Assembly (NCBI GenBank): GCA_034437575.1
Contig: DAOTTY010000136.1
Coordinates: 1-56,215, forward strand
Reading direction: 5' to 3'
From: DAOTTY01 sp034437575
GTDB lineage: Bacteria > Chloroflexota > Anaerolineae > Aggregatilineales > Phototrophicaceae
Length of the DNA: 56,215 bases
In this document: positions 31,878 to 41,800 of the stretch, one piece after another
Layout of the letters: each line of letters begins with the position of its first letter
How positions within the stretch are numbered: position 1 is the stretch's first letter
Made by a program: the position numbers and the translations under genes
The notes under the pieces: generated by a model
What the model was told of the DNA's origin: nothing
Databases searched by the model: none
The model's input: the letters and a program-made list of their open reading frames with translations, nothing else

Positions 31878-32882
31878 CTAATCAACAAGTGCATCCTCCA
31901 TCGTGTAATCAATCGGGTCGAGTTGAGGCAGCACATGTTTCGCCGTCCATGCGACCGTTTGCACCAACCCCGGCCTGAACGACACCTTCTCATCATAGCC
32001 CAACTCCGCCCGGATGCGCGAACTATCCAGCGTTACACTCTGCCCGTTCGGGTTAAACCGCATCGACCGGGGCAGTTTCTCCGGCGGCGCGGCAATTACC
32101 TCACCCTGCCAGCCCGCCGCGTCACCAATCGCCCGCACCCACTGTGCCTCTGTCAGCGCGTCGGTGTATCGCTCCGCAACGTGATAAATGCGCCGGGCCG
32201 CGTCCTTGTGGGTGGCAGCCAGCGCCAGCGCGTGCCCGATGTTATCCACGTAGCCACGCGGCGCTCGCCAGTTGTACTGCCGCGCATCCAGCGCGATAAA
32301 CGGGCGCTTGTTCTTCATCCGCTGAAGGTAAGCCGCAATCCGTCGCTGTGGGTCATGCGGCCCGTAGACCATCGGCAGGCGCACCACCGTCGCCGCCGGA
32401 CGGCCCAGGCCCATCGCCGTTTCTTCCACGCTGATTTTGTCGTAATAGTAGCGCCAGTCGTCTTTGGCAAGCTGCTTGCGGTACGGGTAGCGTTCTTCGC
32501 GCAGCGGACTCTGTTCCGTGAGCGGGACAGGCAGCGGGTCGCCCGGTTCCGTGTTGAGCAGCCGCCCCCACGCCAGATATACATCTGCGCTGCTGACGAC
32601 CACCACCCGCTCCGCAATCCCCCGGAAGACGCGCATCATCTGGGTGGCCTCGCCCTGCTCCATCAGCAGCATATGAACCACCACATCTGGTGCCAGTGCC
32701 CGGAAGTCATCGCGGAAGTCGTCCAGGTTGGCCAGGTCGCCGTGAATGTGCTGCACGCCGTCCGGCAGCGGGAGGATCGTCTTGCCCCGGTGGAAAACCG
32801 TAACCGTATGTCCGGCGGCAGCCAGTTGGTATACAGCAGCCCGCCCGATAAAGCGCGTGCCGCCAATCATCAGGATGTTCAT
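31878..32882 (-). CDS. NAD-dependent epimerase/dehydratase (extended SDR)
   Basis: 334 residues from ATG 32882 (the longer frame begins with TTG at 32903). The N-terminal Rossmann fold has GGTRFIGRAAV (GxxxxxG type, residues about 6-16), the acidic HGDLAN end of strand 3, and VVVVSSADVY as the active-site Ser strand. YYYDK provides the Tyr-x3-Lys pair. This fits nucleotide-sugar epimerases and related reductases; the final substrate cannot be told. The C-terminal half (about 180-334) has VRLPMVYGPHDPQ and RGYVDNIGHA, typical of the family. No clear Shine-Dalgarno is visible. It is followed upstream by a DUF456 membrane protein in the same direction (about 76 bp). Confidence 0.88.
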   Translation of the reverse strand: MNILMIGGTRFIGRAAVYQLAAAGHTVTVFHRGKTILPLPDGVQHIHGDLANLDDFRDDFRALAPDVVVHMLLMEQGEATQMMRVFRGIAERVVVVSSADVYLAWGRLLNTEPGDPLPVPLTEQSPLREERYPYRKQLAKDDWRYYYDKISVEETAMGLGRPAATVVRLPMVYGPHDPQRRIAAYLQRMKNKRPFIALDARQYNWRAPRGYVDNIGHALALAATHKDAARRIYHVAERYTDALTEAQWVRAIGDAAGWQGEVIAAPPEKLPRSMRFNPNGQSVTLDSSRIRAELGYDEKVSFRPGLVQTVAWTAKHVLPQLDPIDYTMEDALVD

Positions 32883-32958
32883 AAGCTGTTTTCTAGATTC
32901 CAAACGTCTTTGCCGCTATTGGAACATCCCGCCCGCAGATGCCGCAAGGGAAAGGCGG

Positions 32959-33465
32959 CTAAACTCCCGGCACCCCCCCCGCGTTCAACAAAGCACGGAT
33001 GAACACCGTCACAATGGCGATGCACACAATCACCTCAACGAAAAAGCTGGCCAGCCACGCCTTCATGATGCCCCGCGCTGCCAGCCAAGCCTTCTCGCTG
33101 TCATCTTCCTGATACAACACCAGCGCCGCCACCCCCGCACCTGCGCCCAGCAGCGTGCCCACCAGCGGCACCGGAATTGCAAACGTGCCGACAATCGCGC
33201 CAATCGTGCTGGCCGCAAAGGTGCCGCACGTCAGGCTGCCTTCGCTACCCAGCCCCAACAGCCGCGTCCAATAGTCTGCCGTGCTGCCAATCACCATAAA
33301 GACTGTCATCCACACAACAGCCCCCACCCCCACATCGGCAAAATCCGTCGCAACAGCGTAGACCATCCCAATAGCCCACACCAACGCGGGGCCGGGGATC
33401 ATCGGGACAAACGAGATAAACGCAGCAGCGACCATCGCCACTGCTGTAATTACACCCCAGGGCAT
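32959..33465 (-). CDS. DUF456-type small membrane protein
   Basis: 168 residues with four or five hydrophobic helices. The early SFVPMIPGPALVWAIGMVYA and the Gly-rich GAIVGTFAIPVPLVGTLLGAGAG segments are the hallmarks of the DUF456 family, a glycine-zipper-like membrane protein of unknown function. GGAAAG stands about 5 bases before the ATG. It may be cotranscribed with the epimerase gene. Confidence 0.8.
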   Translation of the reverse strand: MPWGVITAVAMVAAAFISFVPMIPGPALVWAIGMVYAVATDFADVGVGAVVWMTVFMVIGSTADYWTRLLGLGSEGSLTCGTFAASTIGAIVGTFAIPVPLVGTLLGAGAGVAALVLYQEDDSEKAWLAARGIMKAWLASFFVEVIVCIAIVTVFIRALLNAGGVPGV

Positions 33466-34154
33466 CGCATCTTTCCTACCTATCGTTATCGAAATGTGAT
33501 CTGCTTACCTATACGCCCATCTTTAACCTGAAGGTTGTGCGATTAAGGCAATTGCATATGAAACCTTAACTGTAACGACTCAGTGGCTAAACACATCTTA
33601 CGGTATTGCACTCGCGCTATACTGTGCCGCAGCCTTGCGGCATCGCCTCACACACTGTTTCACCTCCCCCTGCTTGCTGTCTGGCTTTGCGACGAAACCA
33701 TCGTGTTTGTTTGCGATGTTTGCAAAATCGGAGCTTTCGCTGTAAAACGCGCATCCAACATCAGGGGCATCGTACTGATTATGCTGTCCGTTTTATCGGC
33801 GCGGGCAGCCGTCTGGTAGCACCACAGAATAACGTGGATGCCCTATTTTACCCCTCTATCCCCCTGCCCTTTCTCCCACAGTGGAGAGAAAGGCAGCCAA
33901 AATGGTTCTCTAAAGTCCCTTCGCCCCTTGTGGGTGGTAGGGGGCAAAAAACCAGTATCCACGCTGTCGTGCGCCTATACCGCCGTCTATCTCGGCTACG
34001 ACCACCCCAGCCGTTACCGCCAACTAGAGCGTGAACAGATGTCACACGCCAATTTGTGACATCCGTACAACCATCACAGGACAAATTGCAATGTAACTGC
34101 ACCGCCACACCGTTCATACTGTTGAAAACACTTTACACAGTATTGGTGGAGCCG
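33466..34154. other. Long intergenic region before nifJ
   Basis: About 690 bp without a convincing gene; the frames that cross it have no recognisable features. It contains a lone copy of the MITE end GTAACGACTCAG (33572-33583), a C-rich stretch with the hairpin CCTTTCTC/GAGAAAGG (about 33869-33897) followed by CGCCCCTTGTGGGTGGTAGGGGG (a degenerate dispersed repeat), and the palindrome near 34050 listed separately. The promoter of nifJ must lie in the last 100 bp, but I see no good -35/-10 pair. Confidence 0.5.
34039..34062 (+). promoter_or_regulatory. Palindromic operator-like site upstream of nifJ
   Basis: ATGTCACA (34039-34046) and TGTGACAT (34055-34062) are a perfect 8-bp inverted repeat with an 8-base spacer, centred about 105 bp before the nifJ start. 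Its half-site arrangement is that of a dimeric regulator; a CRP/FNR-family or redox regulator is possible but the orientation (TCACA first) differs from the CRP consensus. Confidence 0.4.
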
Positions 34155-37100
34155 ATGTACAAAACCCTTGATGCGAACGAAGCCGTTGCCCGTATTGCCT
34201 ACAAACTCAATGAAGTTATTTCTATTTACCCTATTACCCCTGCCTCCTCGATGGGTGAATGGGCCGACGCCTGGATGAGCGCCGACCAGCCCAACCTGTG
34301 GGGCACCGTGCCATCAGTAATCGAAATGCAGAGTGAAGGCGGCGCTGCTGGTGCCGTTCACGGGGCGCTGCAAGCTGGCAGCCTGACCACGACATTTACC
34401 GCGTCACAGGGCTTGCTGCTGATGATCCCCAACATGTACAAAATTGCCGGTGAACTGACGCCAACCGTCTTCCACATTGCGGCCCGGTCTATAGCCACCG
34501 GCGCTTTGTCCATTTTTGGCGATCACAGCGACGTAATGGCCTCCAGGCAGACGGGCTGGGCCATGTTGGCGTCTGCTTCTGTGCAGGAAGCCCACGACCT
34601 CGCGCTGATTAGCCACGCGGCCACGCTGCGCTCACGAGTGCCGTTTTTGCACTTCTTCGATGGCTTCCGCACCTCGCACGAAATCGCCAAAATCAACCTG
34701 ATTGACGAAGACGTGCTGACCCAGTTAATCCGCTGGGAAGACGTTCTCGCGCACCGTGAGCGCGGCATGTCCCCAGATAACCCGTTCATTCGCGGCACTG
34801 CCCAAAACCCGGATGTGTTCTTCCAGGGGCGGGAAGCGGCGAACCTCTACTATGACCAGGTGCCGCGCATGGTGCAGCAAGCAATGGACGATTTCGCCGC
34901 GCTGGTAGGTCGCCAATATCGCCTGTTCGATTATGTGGGCGCTCCCGACGCGGAGCGCGTGATTGTGATGATGGGGTCAGGGGCAGAGGCGACAGACGAA
35001 GCCGTTGAAGCGCTCACCGCCCAGGGCGAAAAAGTGGGCCTGCTCAAAGTGCGCCTTTACCGCCCGTTCGATATTGCCGCGTTCACAGGTGCCCTGCCCA
35101 ACAGCACCCGCGCCGTCGCCATCCTGGATCGTACCAAAGAGCCAGGGGCCAGCGGCGAACCGCTCTATTTGGACTGTGTAAACGCGCTGTACGAGGCCGT
35201 CGCCGCTGGTGAACTGGACGCCATGCCAGCCGTCGTCGGCGGGCGTTACGGCCTGTCCTCGAAGGAATTCACCCCGGCGATGGTCAAAGGTGTGTTCGAT
35301 CACCTCAACGCCGAGCGCCCGCGCAATCACTTTACCGTCGGCATCAACGACGACGTGACCCACACCAGCATCGACTTTGACCCGGCCTTCTCCACTGAGG
35401 CTGACGATGTGATTCGGGCCATTTTCTACGGCCTCGGCTCTGACGGTACTGTGGGGGCCAACAAGAACTCTATCAAGATCATTGGCGAAAACACAGACAA
35501 CTACGCCCAGGGCTACTTCGTGTACGACTCGAAGAAATCCGGCTCGGTGACCGTTAGCCATCTGCGCTTCGGCCCCAACCCGATACGCTCCACCTACCTG
35601 GTTACGGAAGCGAACTTCGTCGCCTGCCACCAGCAGACGTTCCTGGAGCGCTTCGACATGCTGGACAAAGCGATTCCCGGCGGGGTCTTCCTGTTAAACA
35701 CGTTCTGGTCGCCCGATGAGGTATGGGATAAGCTGCCGCGCCCGGTTCAGGCAGCCATCGTAGACAAAGGGCTGCGCTTTTACGTGATTGATGCGTACAA
35801 GGTCGCCCGTGACAGCGGGATGCGGAACCGCATCAACACCGTGATGCAAACCTGCTTTTTTGCCATCAGTGGCGTGCTGCCCGCAGACGAAGCCATCGAG
35901 AAGATCAAAGAGTCGATTCGCGTTACCTACGGCAAAAAGGGGGACCGCATCGTGCAAATGAACCTGACCGCTGTCGATAACACGCTGGATAACCTCTACG
36001 AAATCAGCGTGCCAGATGCCGTCACCACCACCGTCGAAATGGCGCAGATGATCCCCGAAGGTGCCCCGGATTTTTACCGCGACGTGCAAAGTCAGATGAT
36101 CTTGCGCCAGGGCGACTTGCTACCCGTGAGTGCCCTGCCCGTAGACGGCACCTATCCTTCTGGCACCACCCAATGGGAAAAGCGCAATCTGGCCGACGAA
36201 ATCCCGGTGTGGCAGCCGGACCTGTGTATTCAGTGTGGCAAGTGCGCCTTTGTATGCCCGCACGCTGTTATCCGCATCAAAGCCTATGAACCCGACGCGC
36301 TCACGGGTGCGCCAGAAACATTCAAATCCACCGCTGCCAGTGATAAGAACTGGGACGGGATGCAGTACACCATCCAGGTTGCACCAGAAGACTGCACTGC
36401 CTGCGGCATCTGTGTGGAGGTGTGCCCCGCTAAGGACAAATCTGCTGTAGGGCGCAAAGCCATCAACATGGAACCGCAGCCGCCCATCCGTAAGCAAGAA
36501 GCCGAAAACTGGGATTTCTTCCTGTCCATCCCGGATACCGACCGTAACAACATCAACACGGGCCGCATCCGCCAGCAGCAGGTACAGCGCCCACTGTTCG
36601 AGTTTAGCGGCGCGTGCGCAGGCTGTGGCGAAACCCCCTATATCAAGCTGGCCACGCAGCTATTCGGTGACCGCATGGTGATTGCCAACGCAACCGGCTG
36701 CTCGTCCATTTATGGCGGTAACCTGCCTACCACCCCCTACACCCACAACGATGCGGGGCACGGCCCAACGTGGAACAACTCGCTGTTTGAAGATAACGCC
36801 GAGTTTGGCCTGGGCATTCGTGTATCGCTCGATAAGCAGCTTGAACACGCTTCCGAACTGCTGGCGCGTATGTCTGCCGACGTGGGTACTGAACTGGTTG
36901 ACGCCATCCTGAACAACCCACAGCGTGACGAAGCCGACATCCAGCAGCAGCGCGAGTCCGTCGCCCTGCTCAAAGGCCGCCTGTCAGACGTAGGCGGGAA
37001 CGACGCCGCACAACTGCTTTCCCTGGCCGATAACTTCGTCAAGCGCAGCATGTGGATTATCGGCGGTGACGGCTGGGCCTATGATATTGACTTTGGCGGC

Positions 37101-37727
37101 CTGGATCATGTACTGGTGAGTGGGCGCAACGTCAACATCCTCGTGCTGGATACAGAAGTTTACTCTAATACAGGCGGGCAGGCCTCCAAAGCTACGCCGC
37201 GTGGCGCGGTTGCCAAATTCGCCACCGGTGGCCGCCCCGCCCGCAAGAAGGACCTCGGCCTGATGGCCATGAGCTACGGCAGCGCCTATGTCGCTAGTGT
37301 GGCCATGGGTGCCAAAGATGAACACACCCTCCGCGTCTTCCTGGAAGCGGAAGCCTACGACGGCCCATCGCTGATTATCGCCTACAGTACGTGTATCGCG
37401 CACGGTATCGACATGCGAACCTCCATGCAAAACCAGAAGGCCGCCGTCGATAGCGGAAACTGGTTGCTGTATCGCTATCACCCGGAGCGCGAAGACGCGG
37501 GCGAGAATCCGCTGGTGCTGGATAGTCGCAAACCCAAGATGCCCGTTGAAAAATATATGTACATGGAAAACCGCTACAAAATGCTCACCAAGAGCAAGCC
37601 AGAGATGGCCAAAACCCTTGCTAAAGCTGCCCAATCTGACAGTGACGAGCGCTGGGCCATGTACGAGTACCTGGCCGCCCGCGACTTCCACACCAATAGC
37701 GACACTAACAAAAACGGAGACGCATAA
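34155..37727 (+). CDS. nifJ: Pyruvate:ferredoxin (flavodoxin) oxidoreductase
   Basis: 1190 residues from ATG 34155 with GGTGGAG four bases upstream, the usual length of single-chain enzymes. It oxidises pyruvate with CoA to acetyl-CoA and CO2, reducing ferredoxin. Domains run in standard order: TPP pyrimidine-binding domain I (starts VARIAYKLNEVISIYPITPAS), domain II, the gamma domain near 410-600, a ferredoxin-like domain with two [4Fe-4S] motifs (CIQCGKCAFVCPH and CTACGICVEVCPA), and the C-terminal TPP pyrophosphate domain with the cluster cysteines CAGCGE, the ATGCSSIYGGN and the DTEVYSNTGGQASKATP segment. The DHOD-like partner starts 3 bp after the stop. Its presence indicates ferredoxin-dependent central metabolism, common in anaerobes but found also in facultative bacteria. 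Confidence 0.97.
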   Translation: MYKTLDANEAVARIAYKLNEVISIYPITPASSMGEWADAWMSADQPNLWGTVPSVIEMQSEGGAAGAVHGALQAGSLTTTFTASQGLLLMIPNMYKIAGELTPTVFHIAARSIATGALSIFGDHSDVMASRQTGWAMLASASVQEAHDLALISHAATLRSRVPFLHFFDGFRTSHEIAKINLIDEDVLTQLIRWEDVLAHRERGMSPDNPFIRGTAQNPDVFFQGREAANLYYDQVPRMVQQAMDDFAALVGRQYRLFDYVGAPDAERVIVMMGSGAEATDEAVEALTAQGEKVGLLKVRLYRPFDIAAFTGALPNSTRAVAILDRTKEPGASGEPLYLDCVNALYEAVAAGELDAMPAVVGGRYGLSSKEFTPAMVKGVFDHLNAERPRNHFTVGINDDVTHTSIDFDPAFSTEADDVIRAIFYGLGSDGTVGANKNSIKIIGENTDNYAQGYFVYDSKKSGSVTVSHLRFGPNPIRSTYLVTEANFVACHQQTFLERFDMLDKAIPGGVFLLNTFWSPDEVWDKLPRPVQAAIVDKGLRFYVIDAYKVARDSGMRNRINTVMQTCFFAISGVLPADEAIEKIKESIRVTYGKKGDRIVQMNLTAVDNTLDNLYEISVPDAVTTTVEMAQMIPEGAPDFYRDVQSQMILRQGDLLPVSALPVDGTYPSGTTQWEKRNLADEIPVWQPDLCIQCGKCAFVCPHAVIRIKAYEPDALTGAPETFKSTAASDKNWDGMQYTIQVAPEDCTACGICVEVCPAKDKSAVGRKAINMEPQPPIRKQEAENWDFFLSIPDTDRNNINTGRIRQQQVQRPLFEFSGACAGCGETPYIKLATQLFGDRMVIANATGCSSIYGGNLPTTPYTHNDAGHGPTWNNSLFEDNAEFGLGIRVSLDKQLEHASELLARMSADVGTELVDAILNNPQRDEADIQQQRESVALLKGRLSDVGGNDAAQLLSLADNFVKRSMWIIGGDGWAYDIDFGGLDHVLVSGRNVNILVLDTEVYSNTGGQASKATPRGAVAKFATGGRPARKKDLGLMAMSYGSAYVASVAMGAKDEHTLRVFLEAEAYDGPSLIIAYSTCIAHGIDMRTSMQNQKAAVDSGNWLLYRYHPEREDAGENPLVLDSRKPKMPVEKYMYMENRYKMLTKSKPEMAKTLAKAAQSDSDERWAMYEYLAARDFHTNSDTNKNGDA

Positions 37728-37730
37728 GCT

Positions 37731-38741
37731 ATGGTAGACCTTAGCACAACATACCTGGGCCTGAACTTACGCACCCCACTGATGGTGTCTGCATCGCCCA
37801 TGCAAGAAGATGTAGATAACATCAAGCACATGGAAGACGCAGGCGCGTCAGCAGTGGTGCTGCCTTCGCTGTTCGAGGAGCAGCTTGTGGCCGAACAGCA
37901 CGAGCTGCACTATCACCTGACGCACGGCACCGACAGTTTCGCCGAAGCGCTGTCCTATTTCCCAGATCATGACGACTTCGACACGGGGCCAGAACGCTAT
38001 CTGGAACACATCCAGCGGGTGAAAGCCGCTGTAAACATCCCCGTGATTGCCAGCCTCAACGGGTCATCCCTGGGCGGCTGGACTAACTTCGCCTCTCAGA
38101 TGGCTGATGCAGGTGCCGACGCGCTAGAACTGAACATCTATGCCATCCCCACCGACCTGGACACGCCCGGCTCGGTGGTGGAGCAGGGCTACATCGACAT
38201 TGCCAGCGCTGTGCGCCGTGCCGTGTCGATCCCTGTTGCCGTCAAGCTCAGCCCCTACTTCAGCAGCATGGCAAACATGGCCAAGCGCTTCGAGGGGACG
38301 GGCGTCAACGGGCTGGTGCTGTTCAATCGCTTCTACCAGCCGGACTTCGACATCGAAGCACTGGAGGTCAATCGCAAAGTGCTGCTCAGCACCCCGCAGG
38401 AAATGCGCCTGCCCCTCACCTGGATTGGCATCCTGTACGGGCGTCTTAAGCTGGACTTTGCAGCGACAACGGGGATTCACACAGCAGAAGACGCGATCAA
38501 GCTGGTAATGGCCGGGGCCAACGTAACCATGATGGTGTCTGCGCTGTTCCGGCATGGCATTGACCACCTGACCACCGTTGAAACGGACATGCGCCAGTGG
38601 TTAGAAGCGCATGAATACGAGTCTGTGACGCAGATGCGCGGCAGCATGAGCCAGCTTAACAGCCCCAACGCCGCCGCCTTCGAGCGTGCCCAATACGTAC
38701 AAACCGTCAGCAGCCTGCCAGACGACTACCCGGTTTACTAG
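37731..38741 (+). CDS. Dihydroorotate dehydrogenase-like flavoprotein
   Basis: 336 residues with the FMN-binding TIM barrel of class 1 DHOD: an early LGLNLRTPLMVSASP strand, ALELNIYAIPTDLDTP in the middle, AVKLSPYFSSMANMA as the FMN-contacting Lys strand, and GIHTAEDAIKLVMAGANVTMMVSAL for phosphate binding, quoted as single motifs. The NCSCP-type active-site loop of true PyrD is not seen, so I do not call it pyrD. Genes of this type often follow nifJ; the 3-bp spacing means one transcript. A role in electron transfer linked to pyruvate oxidation is inference. Confidence 0.85.
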   Translation: MVDLSTTYLGLNLRTPLMVSASPMQEDVDNIKHMEDAGASAVVLPSLFEEQLVAEQHELHYHLTHGTDSFAEALSYFPDHDDFDTGPERYLEHIQRVKAAVNIPVIASLNGSSLGGWTNFASQMADAGADALELNIYAIPTDLDTPGSVVEQGYIDIASAVRRAVSIPVAVKLSPYFSSMANMAKRFEGTGVNGLVLFNRFYQPDFDIEALEVNRKVLLSTPQEMRLPLTWIGILYGRLKLDFAATTGIHTAEDAIKLVMAGANVTMMVSALFRHGIDHLTTVETDMRQWLEAHEYESVTQMRGSMSQLNSPNAAAFERAQYVQTVSSLPDDYPVY

Positions 38742-38818
38742 CTTTTCGGATGGCACGGGCAATCCGTGACCCTCACCAACACGCGGCTCATCCCTGTGAT
38801 GGGTCGCTGTTCATTTCA

Positions 38819-41800
38819 TCAGGCCAGCGCGTTAGCCACTACCCCTTGAATATCCTGTGTGGCTCCTTCACGCCATGCGCTCAGGTATGCTTCCGCCCCC
38901 AGCGCCGCCACCAAACGATCCATCGTCTGCTGGACTAGCGGCAGACGATCCAAAAAGCTGCGGGGGGCCGCGTCGTGTTCCAGGGCACACGCCAGCACGC
39001 TCACCGCCTGCGCCGCCTGCCCCTCAGCCGCCAGGATAGCCGCCGTCACAGGCAAGTACAGCGCCATATACGCCGGGCTGTTGATCGTCTGGCTGTAAGC
39101 AAGGGTTTGTTGATTGCTGGCCCGCGCCTGCGCCATCTGCCCGGTAGCCACATACGCCACCGAAAGGCCCCAGTGCGCGTCATAAATCAGGTCAACCGTG
39201 CCCTCGACCAACTGCCGCCCGCGCTCACACAACCTGATCGCCTCATTGTAGTCCCCGTGAACATTCGCCAGGTTGCCCAGCGTCAGCAGCGCCCAACCTT
39301 GCGCGTGATCGTGATTGTAGTGCGCCGCCAGGTCAATCGCCTCGTGGGCGGTTGTCTCCGCCTCATGGAACTGTGCGTCTAGCATCAGCAGCGCACTCAA
39401 CCCCGCCAAAGACATGGCCACGGCCTGCGAGCTGCTGTTGGACCGCTGATAGCTGAGCGCGTCTTGCAGGTGCGTGATGGCCTGCCCGTAATCACCCATT
39501 ACCCAGTACAGGTAGCCCAGCCGCTTCAGCGAGTTCGCCCGCCCAATCTCATCGCCATTTTGCTTTTGCAGCGCGATGCTGCGGTTTATGTTGCTCAGCC
39601 CGGCCTCTGTGTTGCCTGTGTCAAGCTGCGTCATGGCCAGTTCGCCCAGCGCCACCGCCCGGTAAAAGCGCGCTTCGGGCAAGTCGTCCCCTGCTATCGC
39701 CAACACTTCCTCAAACAGCGCCACCGCCTGCTGAACCTCCCCCCGCCGCTTGTATATCGCCCCCGCCGTGAACAGGCTGCCCAGCAGCATCCCCGGCTGC
39801 CCGGCCTCACGGACATGGGTCACACTCGCCGCCACCGCCTCAAGCGGAATCGCCCGTGTATCAAAACGGCGCGTCGTCAGGCGGGCATCCAGCAGCCGCC
39901 ACTGCGCGTCATCAGATGCCGCCGCTGCCCGCAGCGCCTCTGTGAACAGGCTTTGCGTCACCTGCCAGAAGCCGCGAAAAAACGCAAACCAGTACAGCCC
40001 ATCCAAAGCCAGATGCAGCAGGTCAATCTGCCCCTGAGCCACCGCCGTCTGCCAGCCCACCTCAAAATCGTCAAAGTCCGCCTCAATGTGCGCGATGGCT
40101 TTGCGCTGCCAGTTGCTCATCAGCCCGGCCTCACACTGCTTGAGGAAGTGCAGGTAGTAGTCCGCGTGCTTGCGGTCCAGGTCATCACCCACCCCTAATG
40201 CCTGCCGCTGCTGCGTGGCGTACTGGCGAATGAGCGCGTGGATGGCAAACCGCCCGGTAGACGGGTCGCGGCGTAAAAAGGCCAGGTCAACCAGTGTTTT
40301 CAGTTCCATCAGGCTCGCCCCCGTGATCTGCTGCGCCGCCTCACGGGTGAAGTCCCCCCGCAGCACGGTGAGCCGCACAGCAATCTGTTGCAGCCGCTCC
40401 GGCATACGCCTCCACGAATAATCCAGCACGGTTAACATACTGCGCTGCCGCTCTGGAATTTGCTGGCGCGTAGTCGTCAATAGGTCAAGGCTACTGGCCA
40501 GCTCCGCCGCGATTTCGTCCAAAGACAGCATCTCGACCCACGTTGCCGCCAGCACAATCGCCAGCGGCGTGCCATCCAACAGTTGACAGATGCGCGTGAG
40601 GTTAGCCACGTCGCTGTCTTCCAGCCTGAAAGAGGGCCGCACCCGCCGCGCACTTTGCACGAACAGCGCCGCCGCCGGGCTGTCGGCCACATCGGCAGCG
40701 GTGCGGCCCGCCACGATTTTCATGCCCACCAGCATGTACACCTCTTCGCCGTCAATGTTCAACCGCTCCCGCGAGGTCACAATGAAGTACAAGCCCGGCA
40801 CCGCCGCCTGCAAGCGGTTCAACATCGCCCCGTGTGGCGTCAGATGCTCAAACTGGTCCAGCACCATCAGCAGCGTGCGGGGCCGGATGAAAGCGATCAG
40901 TTCGCTCAGGTATGTGTCTGCGTCAGGGGGGTTAGGGGCGCGGTCTGCCTCAAACATATACCCCACAGAACTCGCAATGGCCTTCACAATGCCCAGTCCG
41001 TCGTTCACGCTGTCCAGGCTGATGTAGTGAATGCCCTCAAAGCGCAGCGGCCCACCCGCCATCGAGTCCTGCCGCAGCCGGTCGGCCACTTCAATCGCCA
41101 GGCGGGTTTTGCCCATGCCCCCCGGTGCCAGAATCGTCAGCAGGCGCACCCGTGCCTGGTACATCAGCCCGGCCACATCCTGCACCTCTTGCTTGCGACC
41201 CACAAACGGCGTAGACTGCGTGGGCAACTCCCCTGGCGGGGTCAGGATGTTTACTGACGGCAGCGCATCACTACCTTCGGCCTGCGACGAGCGCCCATAA
41301 TCAACGACAATGGGCACAGGCGCGGGTTCCCCACTGAGCAGACGGCTCAGGTACGTTTCCAACTCGTAACCCACCCGCCGAATCGTTTCTATGCGCGATT
41401 TGGGGTCTTTTTCCAGCATCCGGTAAATCAGGTCGATCAGCTCAACAGGCAAATCCGGGCGCTGTGCTTCCAGGTCCGGCAGCGGGTCATAAAGAATCTT
41501 CTTCATGATCTGCATGTTGTGGTCCGCCTTGAATGGCGACCGACCCACCAGCATCTCATACAGCAATATCCCAAACGACCAGATGTCTGAGCGCGTATCG
41601 ACAATGCCGGTTGCCAGCATCTCCGGCGCGATGTATTCCAGCGTGCCCAGCACCTCATTTTCTGCCGTGATGCCGCTGCTGTTAAAGTGAGCAATACCAA
41701 AGTCTGTCAGCTTCACCTGCCCGTCACGGGTCAGCAGCACATTCGTCGGCTTCAAATCGCGGTGAACAATGCCCAGGCGGTGCGTGCGCGTCAGCGCGTC

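Noticed and set aside
31821..33002. 393-codon plus-strand frame opposite the epimerase gene
   Set aside because: It is a shadow frame rich in Arg, His and Pro with no motif; the minus-strand epimerase has clear NAD and Tyr-Lys motifs.
33583..34059. Several plus-strand frames in the nifJ upstream region
   Set aside because: Low-complexity, Cys/Arg-rich translations overlapping a repeat-like hairpin; no start site or conserved motif.
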